64,000 nucleotides of DNA from contig SCHM01000002.1 in assembly GCA_004123355.1 (NCBI GenBank), positions 11,629,569 to 11,693,568 on the forward strand, read 5' to 3'. Under the pieces are notes generated by a model that was not told the DNA's origin, ran no database searches, and saw nothing but the letters and a program-made list of their open reading frames with translations. This stretch comes from Amphirosellinia nigrospora. Its lineage: Eukaryota; Ascomycota; Sordariomycetes; Xylariales; Xylariaceae. This document shows positions 37,478-48,977 of the stretch, one piece after another; position 1 is the first letter of the stretch; every line of letters starts with the position of its first letter. Both the position numbers and the translations under genes were made by a program.

Positions 37478-39034
37478 ATGAGTTCCAAGGAAAGACGGGT
37501 CCCGAAACGATGGTCGGAAGACGAAGACTGCATATTGTATGAGGAGACCCAAAAGCAAGGTCAGTCATATCAGCCACACCACCGTGCTGCACGCCTCTTT
37601 GCATGAAAACATAGTCACTGACATCTACTAAATGTTCGCTGGGATATAGAATTGGCAGGCGAGGCTAAAGACTGGCATCGCATTGCTACCAAGCTCCCGG
37701 CCGCACGAACAAGGACTGTCGCAAGCGTTGGGTGAATAAAGTCTGCGGTAGCCTGAAAAAAGGGCCGTGGAATAAGAACGAGGACGAGTCCTTGCTAGAT
37801 GCAGTCGACAGATTCGGCCAAAGGTAAAGCAAGTTCATGTGAGACTGTCCCTTTAGGGACTTTTCTTAAGTAACAATACGCTAACATCTCTTCTAAAGAT
37901 GGACGTTGGTAGCCAATGAAGTTGGGTATCGTAGCCCCGATCGTAAGTGCAAGTGTTTTTACGGATCATGCCCAAAGACTTGAGTAGATCACAACTAACT
38001 GTGTTTCGATGCAATTAGAGTGCGCAAAGCGCTGGCAGTCTAAGCTTGACCCAAATTTGGAACATGGACGATGGACCATAGAAGAAGTCAGTAGGCGGCC
38101 CCGTGGACCTGAACAAGAGTTGCGTCTAATACTAAATGCTTTCAAATAGGATGAGCTACTTTTGAATCTTTGCGAGAGCATGGTCGAGAATGGAAGATGT
38201 TCCAAGAGCAAAACTTCTCCAGACGATCAACAAACGAGCTGAAAAACAGGTAGGCACTTTCGACCTCTTCCACATTGCCAGTGCAACTGTTAATCATGTC
38301 TTAGGTATACCGGTTTGACCCGCAAGGGCAAGATCGCATACAACAGGGGTGGAAGCGTGTGTCTATCCCCAAGCTCGGCATCGTTCAACATAGAATACAG
38401 CACAGACATAGATGACCACGGTATGATGGGTGAGAGTTTTGATATGAATGGCCACACACGAAGCTCAAGTGAAGATTCGGTAACAAGCTCCCTAATTCAC
38501 CAGGGCCTGACAGTGGACTGGGTGAACACTCTTGACGATTCTGGCATCTGGATTGACCAGTTCAGCCATGAACATAATTCCGTTGCAGAAGAGATCTTAC
38601 CCGGCGTGTACATGGCTGAAGGGGACGGGCTCATCGGCCAACAAGAGGCGTGTAAACGACCGCCGAATACAGATAAGAACACGCCTCCAGCTACTTCGCA
38701 GAGTGAAGAAGCATCGAGTCTAACTAACTCCAGCCCATGGCCTGATCTTGTCTTCAATCCCGAGATAGTAACCCAAGACGCTATGGTCATGGACATGAGC
38801 TACGGGATCGATAGCAATGTCCTGGGCGACGATATATTGAGTTCGATGCAGACGGATAGTTGCGGTACCAGCTGCACTGACGAGAGTAGGGCGGCCGAGA
38901 GCATACAGACGCCAAGCGAGACAAGTGTGGGAAGGGTTACGCTCGTAATTGATGGCTGTAACCGAGACACACTCCACAGTTTACTAGATCTGACGAAGTC
39001 CCTCAAAGGCAAAACGAAGATAGAGATCGATTGA
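37478..39034 (+). CDS. three-repeat MYB transcription factor
   Basis: DNA-binding protein with three SANT/MYB repeats at the N-terminus. R1 runs from PKRWSEDEDCILYEETQ, across an intron, to DWHRIATKLPGRTNKDCRKR. R2 is KKGPWNKNEDESLLDAVDRF to RSPDQCAKRWQSKLDPN. R3 is LEHGRWTIEE to NELKNRY. The regularly spaced Trp residues are visible in each repeat. The rest (38315-39034) is an acidic, Ser/Thr-rich tail that may activate transcription. Introns of about 50-60 nt split each repeat. The start is placed at 37478 (MSSKERR) because it lies directly before R1; an ATG at 37382 would add an unconserved leader. One base is missing near 37696-37700 (CCCGGCC). It is the only transcription factor gene recognised near the polyketide genes, though fungal MYB factors of this kind are often general regulators. 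Confidence 0.82.
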
Positions 39035-39959
39035 TTAGAATACTGGCCCGGACATTGATATGGTGCGGGTATAGAGCGGACAAATAAAATAGTAAATTCT
39101 GAGCCCGGCCTTTTCACCTTGAATGGAGATTCGAAGTACCTGGTGAATTGGGCATTATCTAGTTGCTATCTTGAATCGTGTTACTGTGCACGCTTACTGT
39201 ATTTTGCTTAGCACTGAGGACATCTGACTTACTGGCTTATAGAATCTAAGGAGAGTCAAGGCCGACTTGAACCGCGATCTTATCAGGTAGCAAAACATAA
39301 TAGGCATCGGCATGCGCAAACAAATGATGGGATTACCCAAATAGGGTTGGTTATTACAAAAGATTCGTATGAGGACTTGGAATCGCTTCAATTTAACTAG
39401 TATAAGCATAGCTATGGATATAGACATTGTATTCAAAGTTTCCAGTTCGGCGCTGTCAGCATTGGGCCTTGGTGACATACGTATGTGTGTGTTTTATGGG
39501 ACCCAGACTTATCTAGGCCTCGAGCTCTTGTTAGGCATATCCGAGTAAAACTCTTTTAACTTTTAAGACTACACGACAAGGACCAGTGGGGAAATAGGAA
39601 ATTTGACTTGCGTATTACACTAGAAATCTCCCACTTCAAAGGGGCGAGGGTATAAATCTTCATAGTCCTATTGACCCTATAGAAGAATTATTATAACCTG
39701 AACAATTTCCATGAACGATGAGGGTGTGTGTTCAAGCGTTTAAAACTTGGTGTTCTATTCAGCCAATTATCTATTTGGGGTCCAGAGGGGCTCCGGTTCC
39801 CCTTTTCTGGCCTTAATATAACCTCACTTAACGTTCATCGCGAGCTTACGGACTTTCGGACCTGCGGCCTAAGCCTTCCTCGAGACGGGTCCGTACTACA
39901 CGAGGCTATATGGACCAATAACCCATATATCTTCTTCCGGATGTCCCTCCAAATAGGGG
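39035..39959. other. intergenic, probably transposon-derived at the right end
   Basis: No supported gene. The open frame at 39728-40015 runs into repeat A copy 2 and is probably part of the same decayed element. Confidence 0.4.
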
Positions 39960-40330
39960 GCCGGAGCGCCTGGACCATCTATCGTCACACGGATTCTGGC
40001 GAGTGCACAATATAGTGCCACACAGGCTTCGTTCAAGGAGTTCGCTGTGTACTACCCTACGAGGTTGAGGCAGTCGTACGAAGATATCGTGAGTCTTAGA
40101 AGCAGATACCGAGCTGAACTCGAATACCAAGACACTCGCTTCTCCGGCTACCCAAGTCTCTAGACAGGTTGGCGGAGGTCCGCGAAGGAGAGGAGAATTC
40201 TGAGCATAAAAGGGGCTCGAATCCTCCCTTCGAGGGAAAACGGAACTTAGATCTATATAGCCCCTTTGGCACCATAATCGTTTATTACTCAATTGAACCT
40301 ATTCGAAGCCCTCAATCAGAGCCCTTGTGA
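39960..40330 (+). mobile_element. dispersed repeat A, copy 2 (transposon relic)
   Basis: Reverse complement of 11460-11855 by direct reading. The plus strand encodes a YYPT ... SLRSRYRAE ... DT-F-GY series that matches the minus-strand frame of copy 1. Shared non-coding words include aacttagatctatat, cccctttggcaccata and tattactcaattgaacct. It contains stops, so it is not a working gene. Confidence 0.65.
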
Positions 40331-40799
40331 CATCTCTGGCTCTGTGTGTGGCTCGTGACCTTGTTTTTAGTTGTCATCTATTAGTTACGGATAAATGCCT
40401 TACTCATAACTAGACCGCTAACTAGTCCTTAGAGCTAAAATAACTATCTTGCAAGATGGTATCTATAAGCTCTCGTACAATAGTACGTAGGTATCATTAA
40501 CGCTGGGTAATAATAAATATTGCTGCTGTCTTAGAGTGAAGTTTACCATGTGTCACAATGGGGAGGCTCGTGATACCTCACCAGACCCCCAAAGCCCCGT
40601 CAAGGAAAGGTGGACACTACCATATGAAGCTATTCTTAACGGATATTTGGGACCTAGATAGGGGATCTTCAGAGGTTAGGTCACGTGATCCTACACACAG
40701 GTCTGTATATATACAGGGTACAGACCGGTCAGACTACCTTGTGCCCACACACACAATATATGGCTTTTTTGATTACTCAATTAGCTTCATGCAAGGAAC

Positions 40800-40930
40800 A
40801 GGGATCTAGACACACCAGTCAGACAAAGAGGCTTCGTGTGTACAGCCGTCTAGTCACACAGAGCCCACGGAGATGGCTTCACTCGTGCTCCGTGCAACAA
40901 CAGATGTCTACACCCTACCCCTGCGAGGTC
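40800..40930 (-). repeat. dispersed repeat R, copy 2
   Basis: The reverse complement is very close to 61612-61738: both contain gggtagggtgta, acatctgttgttgcac, catctccgtgggctct, cctctttgtct/tctctttgtct and gatccctgttcct. It sits about 470 bases from repeat A copy 2 in the same relative orientation as the pair at 11.2-11.85 kb. Confidence 0.75.
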
Positions 40931-41074
40931 CCTGACACTTCATGAGACCTGGGAACCTAAGGACTAGTCTCTGAAGACTCCCGGGTTCACCATGCAATAA
41001 CACTTGTGTGTGCAAATGCAAATCATCAAATAAAAACCCTCAATTCGATGATTTAATGAGTGAACTTTGTCAGG

Positions 41075-41185
41075 ACCTCTGGTATGGGGTAGGTAAGACT
41101 CTTGTTGTTACGCAAGGGATCTATCTCTCCTGATGACTAATCTCCATCTATATACACATACGTTCTTTGTCTATAGGCTTCACCG
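41075..41185 (+). repeat. dispersed repeat R, copy 3
   Basis: Shares gggtaggt, cttgttgtt, ctatatac and tctttgtctat with copy 1, in the same orientation, and is inverted relative to copy 2. It lies immediately beside the stop of the solo SAT gene (41213). Confidence 0.5.
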
Positions 41186-41212
41186 TGACCACTCACATCG
41201 TGAACTTAAAGT

Positions 41213-42347
41213 TTATCCGGCTATGGACTCAACCCTGACGATGTTGTGTGTGTTTTTTACCGACTGCAAGATAGAATCTCCCCCAACCGCAAGTATATGC
41301 TCTGAGGTGGCATCGACGGACTGGGCTGCTTTACCAAATGTTTGAACCCAGTTCGCTCTCCGTGCTAAAATAGCCTCTAGCACATCACGAACGGCGTCTT
41401 GACGAGGGATTATCTGTCCATCGACATTTGACCTCACAAGCTCGCTGCGGCCAAAGCGGGGATCGAGACGACCCTCACATGCCTTGATGATTTTGGGCGG
41501 CGCATGAGCGATGGGCGTATGATATTTCCCGGTAAAGAGAATTCGTAGAAAGTCGCACCAAGTGGCGAGAGATCTTCCCTGAGCTTCGACACTACCTCGA
41601 TTGGTGCATTCAATATCATATCCTGCTCATCTCGATACGCGGGTATGTATATCTATTCAACTCGTGTTAGCATGCGAGGAATGTTCGTTCCAATAAAGCG
41701 TGAAGGGACAGACATTTCCGTAATTTTTCAAGACTTTATGAATGTCTTCCCGCGTTGTCGGCGGTTCGAAGTGGAGGAACCCAGTCACGCTTGCGGGATT
41801 GCTGTTGCCGTTGCCGCTGGCGCTGGCTATTTCTAAATCAACGTAGGCGCCGATGCAGAACGCCAATATCACCGAGGTACACCAGACAGGAACAATGTCT
41901 TCTACCGTCGTGGCGCTAGCGACCGTCTGGGCACTGAGAAGACCGACGCATAAGCTTGAACGCCTCCCTTAGGCGCAACATTTTTCAACACTGAATCGTG
42001 AATTGGGTCTCCAGAGCCATTAACGAAACTCAGGTATTGAGCTACTGGAGCAAGATTGTCATGGGCGCGATTATAGTGTTACGCATATCATCGTGGATGT
42101 GTTCCTTGACCGTGCCGGATAAAATTCCTTCGAGTTTCTTGATAGCGTCCTTCCCGTCGATAGCACTCAAGGCAGGATCTTGGTCTGTTAACTTTGCCCA
42201 TACCGAGTCGAGATCATGGACCGTCTCCACGATGGGTCTGAATAGAGATGCTCTCCGTTGGAATTCTTCCTGGAGCTGCAATACCTGTTCTTCTGTCGGC
42301 AATGGCCCTAACGACCCGAATGTCACTAGTGAAGGCAATGTCGCCAT
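41213..42347 (-). pseudogene. stand-alone SAT domain (N-terminal stump of an NR-PKS)
   Basis: About 375 residues matching only the starter-unit ACP transacylase domain of fungal non-reducing PKSs. In order: an N-terminal alpha-helical part (EEQVLQLQEEFQRRASLF); the nucleophile motif GLCVG within a VQ-GLCVGLLSA block (about 41970); CIGAYVDLEIAS; a GKYHTPIAHA-like block with the catalytic His (about 41510); SNVDGQIIPRQDAVRDVL; and the closing AILARRANWVQTF and HILAVGGDSILQS. Bridging it needs about three single-base insertions (near 42045, 41970, 41530), plus a gap near 41640-41660 that may be an intron. A linker and KS would normally follow; instead the frame stops at 41213 and transposon relics begin. 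It is either a truncated second PKS or a rare free-standing SAT. Confidence 0.75.
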
Positions 42348-44213
42348 TGTTGGAAACTATGACCCAGAATGAGAAACCAATATAGTAGAGTAACGAAGGC
42401 GACCCTCGAGTCTTACGGGATACATGTTTCTTACATATATGAGCAGCAACCCCGGTCGCCGGGATCTGGAGCCCCAGTCTAATTCAACCCGAAGATGCGA
42501 GCGCTAGTCCTACTTTAGCGAAGGCGCTGGGCATGATCCAGAGCCAAGCGCCGCCGCCCACTCCGAATCCCACGGGGAACCCGGCTACGGGGTATGAGAG
42601 GGACTGATTGACTGAAATGTGCTTTATTCATTCAACGGCGCAGTGTACTGGCTAATCTATCCAAGGAACCTATCGGTCACTCGAGAGTTGCTCGGCTGCG
42701 ACGACTTAGACATGCGTACTTAGTTGGCCACGGTTTATTATCTGCACACTGCCTGCGACCTCGACCGCGTACTCTTCCGCAGTCAGGAATACAGTGAATT
42801 CGAAACGGGGGACAGGGCCGTGGTGGTACTGACGGGTAGGTCGGGTGCATAGATTAATTTCTTCCATCTTCAATAATAAAGCTAGATGAAGATAAAGGTA
42901 TGACTAAGCGCGGTCCTCGCCAAAATATTGTAGTGTCGCGCTAACATCACAACCGCTCCCTTCAATTCCCAGCTTCGTCTAAACTGCTGACTCGGCCATA
43001 ATTGAACCAACAATTGCCCATGCAACTATAGCAGGGCCCTAACTCTCTGAGGTAGATAGGATCGCGTTAATGTTGCAGCTATGCGATACCCACGGTAACA
43101 ACGAGGCGATATCTCATCACGCTGTCTCTTCATAACAACCCGTCTTCAATTTGGTGCCCTGCGCAATCGAGTGGGAATTCATTCTTAACTGCGTCTATTT
43201 TCATATAGGACAGCAGTACTGCTGGTATTGGTGATGTTGGGCAAGGCGGAAACGGACAGCGTTCTGGATGATAAGGGGCTTTGTTGAGGGGGAGACTGTG
43301 TTACTCGAAGTAGTCATGTAGGGCGCTGCCATTGGCATCTGCATCCTCAGGTGAGTTTCAAATATGGCCATGGTCCGTTGGCATTGAACCCAAGACGCCC
43401 GGATGTGTGTGCCATACCGTATTTGAGGCGTTAGCTACGAGGGAAGGGTTGGCAATGATTTCCCCCCTGAAAATGCATTTGCTCGGCATTGTGGTCGCTC
43501 GGGGATTCGATAGCGCCTGAGATAAGCCGGTCTGAGAATAGCCAGAACCCAGCCAGAACATTTCCCCGCAGACAGTATGAACATGGCGGAAGACCAAGGT
43601 TTCGCTCCGTGGAATTGTGTTCGAGAGTTATTCATGAACACACGGCGCGTCGTATACCGAAAGAGTGAAACAAATCTACAGTCAAAGTTGTTAGACCACG
43701 GCATCAGCTGCTGATCGGTGCAACCATCTCCCGGGGGAAGACACCCTAGTTGGAGAAGTGCTACCGACAGCATAGAAGTTGTAGATGAATAGTATGAACT
43801 AATCTTACCAAACTTTCTCACAGCCCAGAAACCTCGTTATTCATGGTCACCGGCCTTAGGTGAGCGCCTGTTATAGGGATAATACGAATTTCCCTGGATA
43901 TCATATGACTAGGCGGGCCTTCCCGCAGTCATCGAGGGCATAGAAGCGCTGTTGGCGAAGCTCTCGTGAGATGCGTCGAGTGATGGGGTGCATGGGATCT
44001 CGGTCGGCAGCTAGCCTCGCTCGTTCGGTGTTACTTGGTTTCTGTAAACGACGGGATCGTCGTTGGGTTGGCTTCACGATCCGGTTGGGGATATGTTGTT
44101 CATGCAAGTGACGTCTCATCGATAAGGGGGGCTTGCTAGACCTCGATCAAGGCTATGGGGCCTTAGGTCTGCTTCGGCTGCCTTCGCAGCAGGGACTGTC
44201 GCATACCGAGGCT
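42348..44213. other. intergenic, nothing recognised
   Basis: About 1.9 kb. Open frames at 43332-43821 overlap on both strands but carry no motif I know. It may hold more decayed sequence next to the SAT stump. Confidence 0.35.
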
Positions 44214-44690
44214 TCACTCGGCGTGACGTGAGACTCCTCTCTGTCCTCCTCCCGCTCCCGCTCCCGCTGTTATTCCCGTTCCCACTATTGATGCGATTCC
44301 GTACACGATGGGCGTAAGCAAGGCCAAATATCTGCTCCACCTCGGATCGTCGTTCTCGATGTTGAACATGAGCGGCACGTAACCGAACTCGTCGGCGTCC
44401 GAGTCGCAGGCGACAGAGCCTTCATCGGACGGCGCCGGACTCGGTAGTCGGTTTCGGCGGAATTTGGCGTATTCTTGTCGGGCTCGTCTGAAATGCGCGT
44501 GTACTCGGCTATATGCGTCCTGCACTTGCTGCTCTCGCTGCCGTTCCCACTCTCGCTGTCGCTCCGCTTCCCAGTTGGCTGTGGTTGGTATGGCTTCGGT
44601 GAGGTCTGCTTGTTGGCAATATTCTTCGACACCAGGCCACAGACTTGAATTGTCTTCGTGGGCCCTGGAAGAAGTCGCTAAGAGTGACAT
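44214..44690 (-). CDS. hypothetical protein with one membrane segment
   Basis: Open frame from a good ATG at 44690. The N-terminal 90 residues are polar with a Glu/Arg/Gln-rich helical stretch (EAERQREWERQREQQVQDAY), which may form a coiled coil. This is followed by an acidic Ser-Asp patch and a hydrophobic segment (YLALLTPIVYGIASIVGTG), then a Gly-rich end. The other two frames remain open past the Gly-rich (GC-rich, repetitive) region, at 44116-44340 and 43901-44119, so the true C-terminus may be longer with a frame loss near 44240-44280. I do not recognise the family. Confidence 0.45.
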   Translation of the reverse strand: MSLLATSSRAHEDNSSLWPGVEEYCQQADLTEAIPTTANWEAERQREWERQREQQVQDAYSRVHAHFRRARQEYAKFRRNRLPSPAPSDEGSVACDSDADEFGYVPLMFNIENDDPRWSRYLALLTPIVYGIASIVGTGITAGAGAGGGQRGVSRHAE

Positions 44691-45047
44691 GGTCGGGCTT
44701 GTGGGCGATGCTCGTGTCCCAGGGTGTCAGCGACCTAAGAGACCGATGGCTTGGATTTGGTATTGTGGTAGGAGGATGGGTGTTGTTGTTGGTTAATGGT
44801 TAGTTTAGTCTAGAAGACGTGCCTAGGAGTTGGAGGCATGGTAGGGTACGGAGTACCTCATGACCTGAGGAAGTGTGTGGCACAGTAGGTACCTAGTGTG
44901 GCTGACGTCTGTTAGTGCACTCCAGCTACAGCGCCGAACACCACTAACACCACTAACAGCGGACTTCTACAACCGCGGAGTGATTGATTCGTCGATCCAC
45001 CACCGCGTGCATCGAGTACTCATGTCCAAACACTCCAGATTCGTCAA
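44691..45047. promoter_or_regulatory. divergent intergenic region
   Basis: 357 bases between the hypothetical membrane protein (minus) and the FHA/kinase-like gene (plus). It presumably holds both promoters. No site recognised. Confidence 0.35.
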
Positions 45048-46689
45048 ATGTCTGAGTCGAGTCCAGCTCCTCGGGGTGAACAGGGCATTGGCTCGGAAGA
45101 GCGTATAGACTTCGCGACGCTCTCGGCTGGCAGCGCCGCCGCCCTTCACCTTCTGGAAGCGGTGCACGCCAGCGGCGCCTCAACACCACATCTCATCAGT
45201 GATGATGACAACGTCTTCTATGTCCTGTCCGTCCCACTGCTACCTGTGGACTCCGGTGGTGATGATGCTCATAATGATGATGAGGTTGATGATCTGCTTG
45301 TGCCCCTAGACAAATGGCGCATCGGGGCCGGACCGCTGCCATCTCTGCCGAAGACGCAGGCCGCTTTCTCCAAAGTTGAGATTCTTCTATGTCCACCGGG
45401 CAATTCACCTGGCACAAGACATGCTCGCAAGTCTATCAAGAGCATTCACGCCGTTCTATCGTTCCATCCCGAATCTGGGGCGCTTCTTCTGCGTAATATC
45501 TCTTCCTTGCCTATTATTTATAAGAATGGGGACATAAACAAAAACAACCTTACACTAAGAGGCAATGGTGGGCCAGAGTCGTCCTGCGTCCTCCTAAGGC
45601 AAATTAATAGGTTTGGTTTTGGTGACTATGAATTTGTCCTTGAATTCAGTTTGCCAACCTCAGACTATGAAAAGTTCACCAGGGAACGAAATCGCTTATG
45701 TCGTATTAACCCAGCGACGTGCCTGGCACCGGTGCCTAGTGAAAGACACTTTACACTTTGGGACGTCAGGGTGCATGGCGAGGCATCGCGACGCCGCCAT
45801 GAGTCCGTCTACTACGGAATCCACCTCCATTCTGGGCAGCCTATGGTGGTGAAGAGGATAGCTTTCAGAAGAGGTAAAGAAACGAGGCACCGTACACGGA
45901 CTGAGCTAGATATAGCAGCGGCATCTCGTGACTTAAATGATGGTATTCTTGGCATGGTTACGAGTTGGTGTGAGCATGGAGAATCGCCGCCGTGCTGGCT
46001 CGAGACAGGCGAGGACGTTTTCTACAGTATGCCACTCGCCAAATCCAATTTCGACACAATGGCGCCAGCGCAGTGGCTCAAGCTGGGTGATGCTCGCCTC
46101 AACTATTTCCATCAGACCTTGTCGGGGTTGGCCAAGATCCATGCAAGAGGGCTCACTCACGGAAGAATTCGGCCCAAGTCCGTCATGATTACATCTGATA
46201 CAAAGCATGACCCGCCGACTAGAGCGGCACTAACTTCTGCCATCAGTACCTGCAACTACGGCGTGCCGGATCATGCGGGATACTGGGTCCCCCGAGGTGT
46301 GGACTAGCTCAGCGGAGGCGCCGTACTCAAGCAAGGCTGATGTCTGGGCCCTGGCAGCCTCCTGGCTCCGTGCATTTGTGGTACCCCCAGCCGGCCTCGT
46401 AAGGGTACATGAGGATTCTCATCGTCGCATTGTAAATTCCTTGAGGGAGAGGCGTCGTCTGCGCAACATATCTAGGCCCTTGCACGACCTTTGGGTATCA
46501 ATGTTAGCGTGGGACCCAAAGCAGAGGCCGAGCGTTGAAGAGGCCTTGGCCCACCCGGCCTGGGAGCCGGTGCAAAAATGGGAGCAGGATAAAGATGACA
46601 ACAAGAAGCGGGAAAGGGAGGAGAAAAAGCGAGCACCCGCAGACGGGATTAAGAAAGTAAGGGTGCTGTCACCTGAGCAAGAAGATTAA
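45048..46689 (+). CDS. FHA-like plus degenerate protein-kinase domain protein
   Basis: About 547 residues, no intron. Residues about 95-215 resemble a forkhead-associated domain (SIHAVLSFHPESGALLLRN, then an IIYKNGD loop). Residues about 230-510 have protein-kinase architecture: MVVKRIAF (subdomain II Lys), a Glu-bearing helix, SGLAKIHARGLTHGRIRPKS in place of the catalytic HRDxKxxN loop, GSPEVW (APE-like), KADVWALAASW (subdomain IX Asp) and MLAWDPKQRPSVEEALAHPA (subdomain XI Arg). The catalytic Asp and the DFG motif are missing, so it is probably a pseudokinase. The C-terminus is a charged Lys/Glu tail. One base is missing near the CCCCC run at 46290-46295, where the first frame gives way to the second. 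Role unknown; FHA domains bind phosphothreonine peptides. Confidence 0.7.
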
Positions 46690-47074
46690 ATAACATTTTA
46701 GTCAACATATAAATTAATCAAGCAATGCATACTGTTAATTCTGCTAAATAGATAACAAAGGCTTGTAAAAACATTTGAAATGAATTTAATTGAATAAATA
46801 ATTATTTATAAAAATCGAAATGTCATGAGATTTTTTTTCTTTTTTTTTCAACAAAAATGGTTATATTGCAAGTAAAGTTTTAGGCAGTTAAACGCGCCAG
46901 GAAACCCCACGTAATCGTCTCAAGGAAGCGCTTGAATCTAAAATAACTTAACACAATCCTCCTAGTCGAATAGTCATATATATCAGGTGACAGTTTCGTA
47001 ACTAACTAGAAAATATAATTACTTGGCGTGCCGAACTGTCATAAATCGATAGCTGGGTGCTCCTTACTTCATAT
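46690..47074. other. convergent 3' intergenic region
   Basis: 385 bases between the kinase-like gene and the MFS transporter, very AT-rich (46690-46870) with T-rich runs. Contains both 3' ends; no feature recognised. Confidence 0.45.
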
Positions 47075-48977
47075 TCAACTTGGCATATTCGTAGACTTGT
47101 TACGTATCCTTGTGCACCCTTTCATCTTGTCGCTATCTCGACATGGTTTAATGTGGCCTCGGTCCTCTCCTTGTGGCTTAGACTCGCAGGTAAATCTGTT
47201 TCTTGGCCTTGAGGTCTCGCGGGCGACGACCTCGTCACCAAATTTAGCCGCAACCTCTTCCAGTGTCAGGAAGCGCGTCTCGGGCAGGTAGATAAAGTAA
47301 ATGGTACCAGCAAACAGATTAGCCGCGATGAAAACGAAGTAGAACCTCCACGAAATGACGTCGAACGCAATCGAAGCCGCATACGACAGCCAGATGGCCG
47401 TGATTGACTGGGTGAAGACCGAGAAGCCGACACCGACGCCGCGCAAGGCCAACGGGAATATTTCGGCTACCAAGACCCAACCGACTGTAACGATACATGT
47501 TAGTAATCGATTCCGTGACGAAATGTACGTCTATCGCTAACGGCATATTCGAGATCAAATAATCGGACAAGAATTATAGAATTTCATAATGTGTCTACTT
47601 TGGGATAAGGAGTGGAGAGGGGAGAATAGGGGCTAACTGACCGCTATTGAAGTAGAAAGAGTACGCAAAGGCGAATAAAAAGATGAGGGCCACCGCCGCA
47701 CGTGAACCTGCCGGGTTGACGCCATCTGCGTAGAAATAGGAGAGCGCCGTCAATACGGCGAGGAGGATAGCTAGCGTGCAAGATCCACTAATAACAGTCT
47801 TGCGTCGCGTCCAGTGATCTGCGGTGAAGAAGACGTTGATGATCTGGCCAATGACGGCGCTAAAACCGTAGAGGGCCCCAATTAGAAGCACCGTATTGCC
47901 CTCATAGCCGAGAGAATTATATACAATGGACTGGTAGTTTTGGATAACGTTGGACCCGGACAGCTTCTGCATATTGACGATGAGACATGCTAACAAGGTA
48001 CGGCGTACATATTGCCGCGTGAAGAGTTTCTTGAAGTTTTCCGTTTTGCTGAACCCGGCTTCCAGCCTGATCTGCTGACACATCTCAGCGAACTCGGCTT
48101 CCACGACATCATCACCGCGGTGACCATGCAATGAGTACATGACGTTCTTGGCGTCACCGTAACGTTCTTGCTGTGCCACTGAGATGAGAAATAACATCAT
48201 GTCAGCCGTGTATTGTTTATATCCGCTACTGTCTGCAACTGATAGAATTATTAAGTTATCCAATGGGTGAGTAACTTACACCAGCGAGGAGAGTATGGGA
48301 GAAAGGCAGTGAGGACAGCCAACAGCACCGCCGGTGGTCCCTGCGTAGCAAGCGGTATACGCCATTGAAGGTCACCATAAGCGAATGCCCCAGCATAGCC
48401 GATGAAGCCCGCAATTAAGAAACCAAAGGTGTTCATGAGGCCCTTGAGGCCTACGAGAAACCCGCGGTTCTCCGCGAGAGAGAGCTCTGCAAGATACACG
48501 GGTGCAGTTGGATAGACCAATCCGGTCGAGGATCCGGAAAGAGCCCGCCCGACGATCATCATGGCCGGGTTGACCGCAGCTGCCTGCAGAATGGCGCCTA
48601 TAATAGAGATACAACAGGCAAGAAGCAGAGCCGAGATATGCGATCCATGCTATAGGCGGCGGCACCGCTGCCAACAGCGTAGCCAGCATAATATCCAGAT
48701 ACGATGCCGGCTTGGATGGAGGCATTGTTCATGCTGGGTCCGTACATGTAACGTTTGAAGCTGTCATGTGCGATAGTCGAGGCAATAATTCCAGTATCTA
48801 TACCATACAAGAATCTGTCCATTGGTTAATCGCTCCGTTAGCATCCCGAGACTTACTTGCAAGCTACTGCTTTCCGCTCGCTCTGACATGGCTTACGTAC
48901 CCCGCAAGACTGATGGCCAGGCAGACCAGGACTGACCTAGTCGAGTTGCCACGATGCCCAGCAATTCGTTTCGCCAT
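47075..48977 (-). CDS. MFS sugar transporter (12-helix)
   Basis: Plasma-membrane sugar:proton symporter of the fungal hexose/quinate type. The start at 48977 gives MAKRIAGHRGN and SVLVCLAISLAG; an intron starting GTACGT joins to FLYGIDTGIIAS in frame. Then come GIVSGYYAGYAVGSGA, GRALSGSSTGLVYPTAPVYL, the sugar-porter NRGFLVGLKGLMNTFGF, PYSPRW (PESPR-like), a cytosolic loop (EAEFAEMCQQIRLE), NMQKLSGSNVIQNYQ, the LVAEIFPLALRGVGVG block and PETRFLTLEEV at the C-terminus. These are the hallmark sugar-porter motifs. Introns include those near 48190-48290 and 47490-47640. A frame change near 48600-48640 (after SMDRIS) fits a missing base. Transported sugar unknown. Confidence 0.85.

Noticed and set aside
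39728-40015. 95-codon open frame
   Set aside because: It runs into repeat A copy 2 and is better explained as part of the decayed element.
43332-43821. Open frames on both strands
   Set aside because: No motif in any frame and no support from neighbouring exons.
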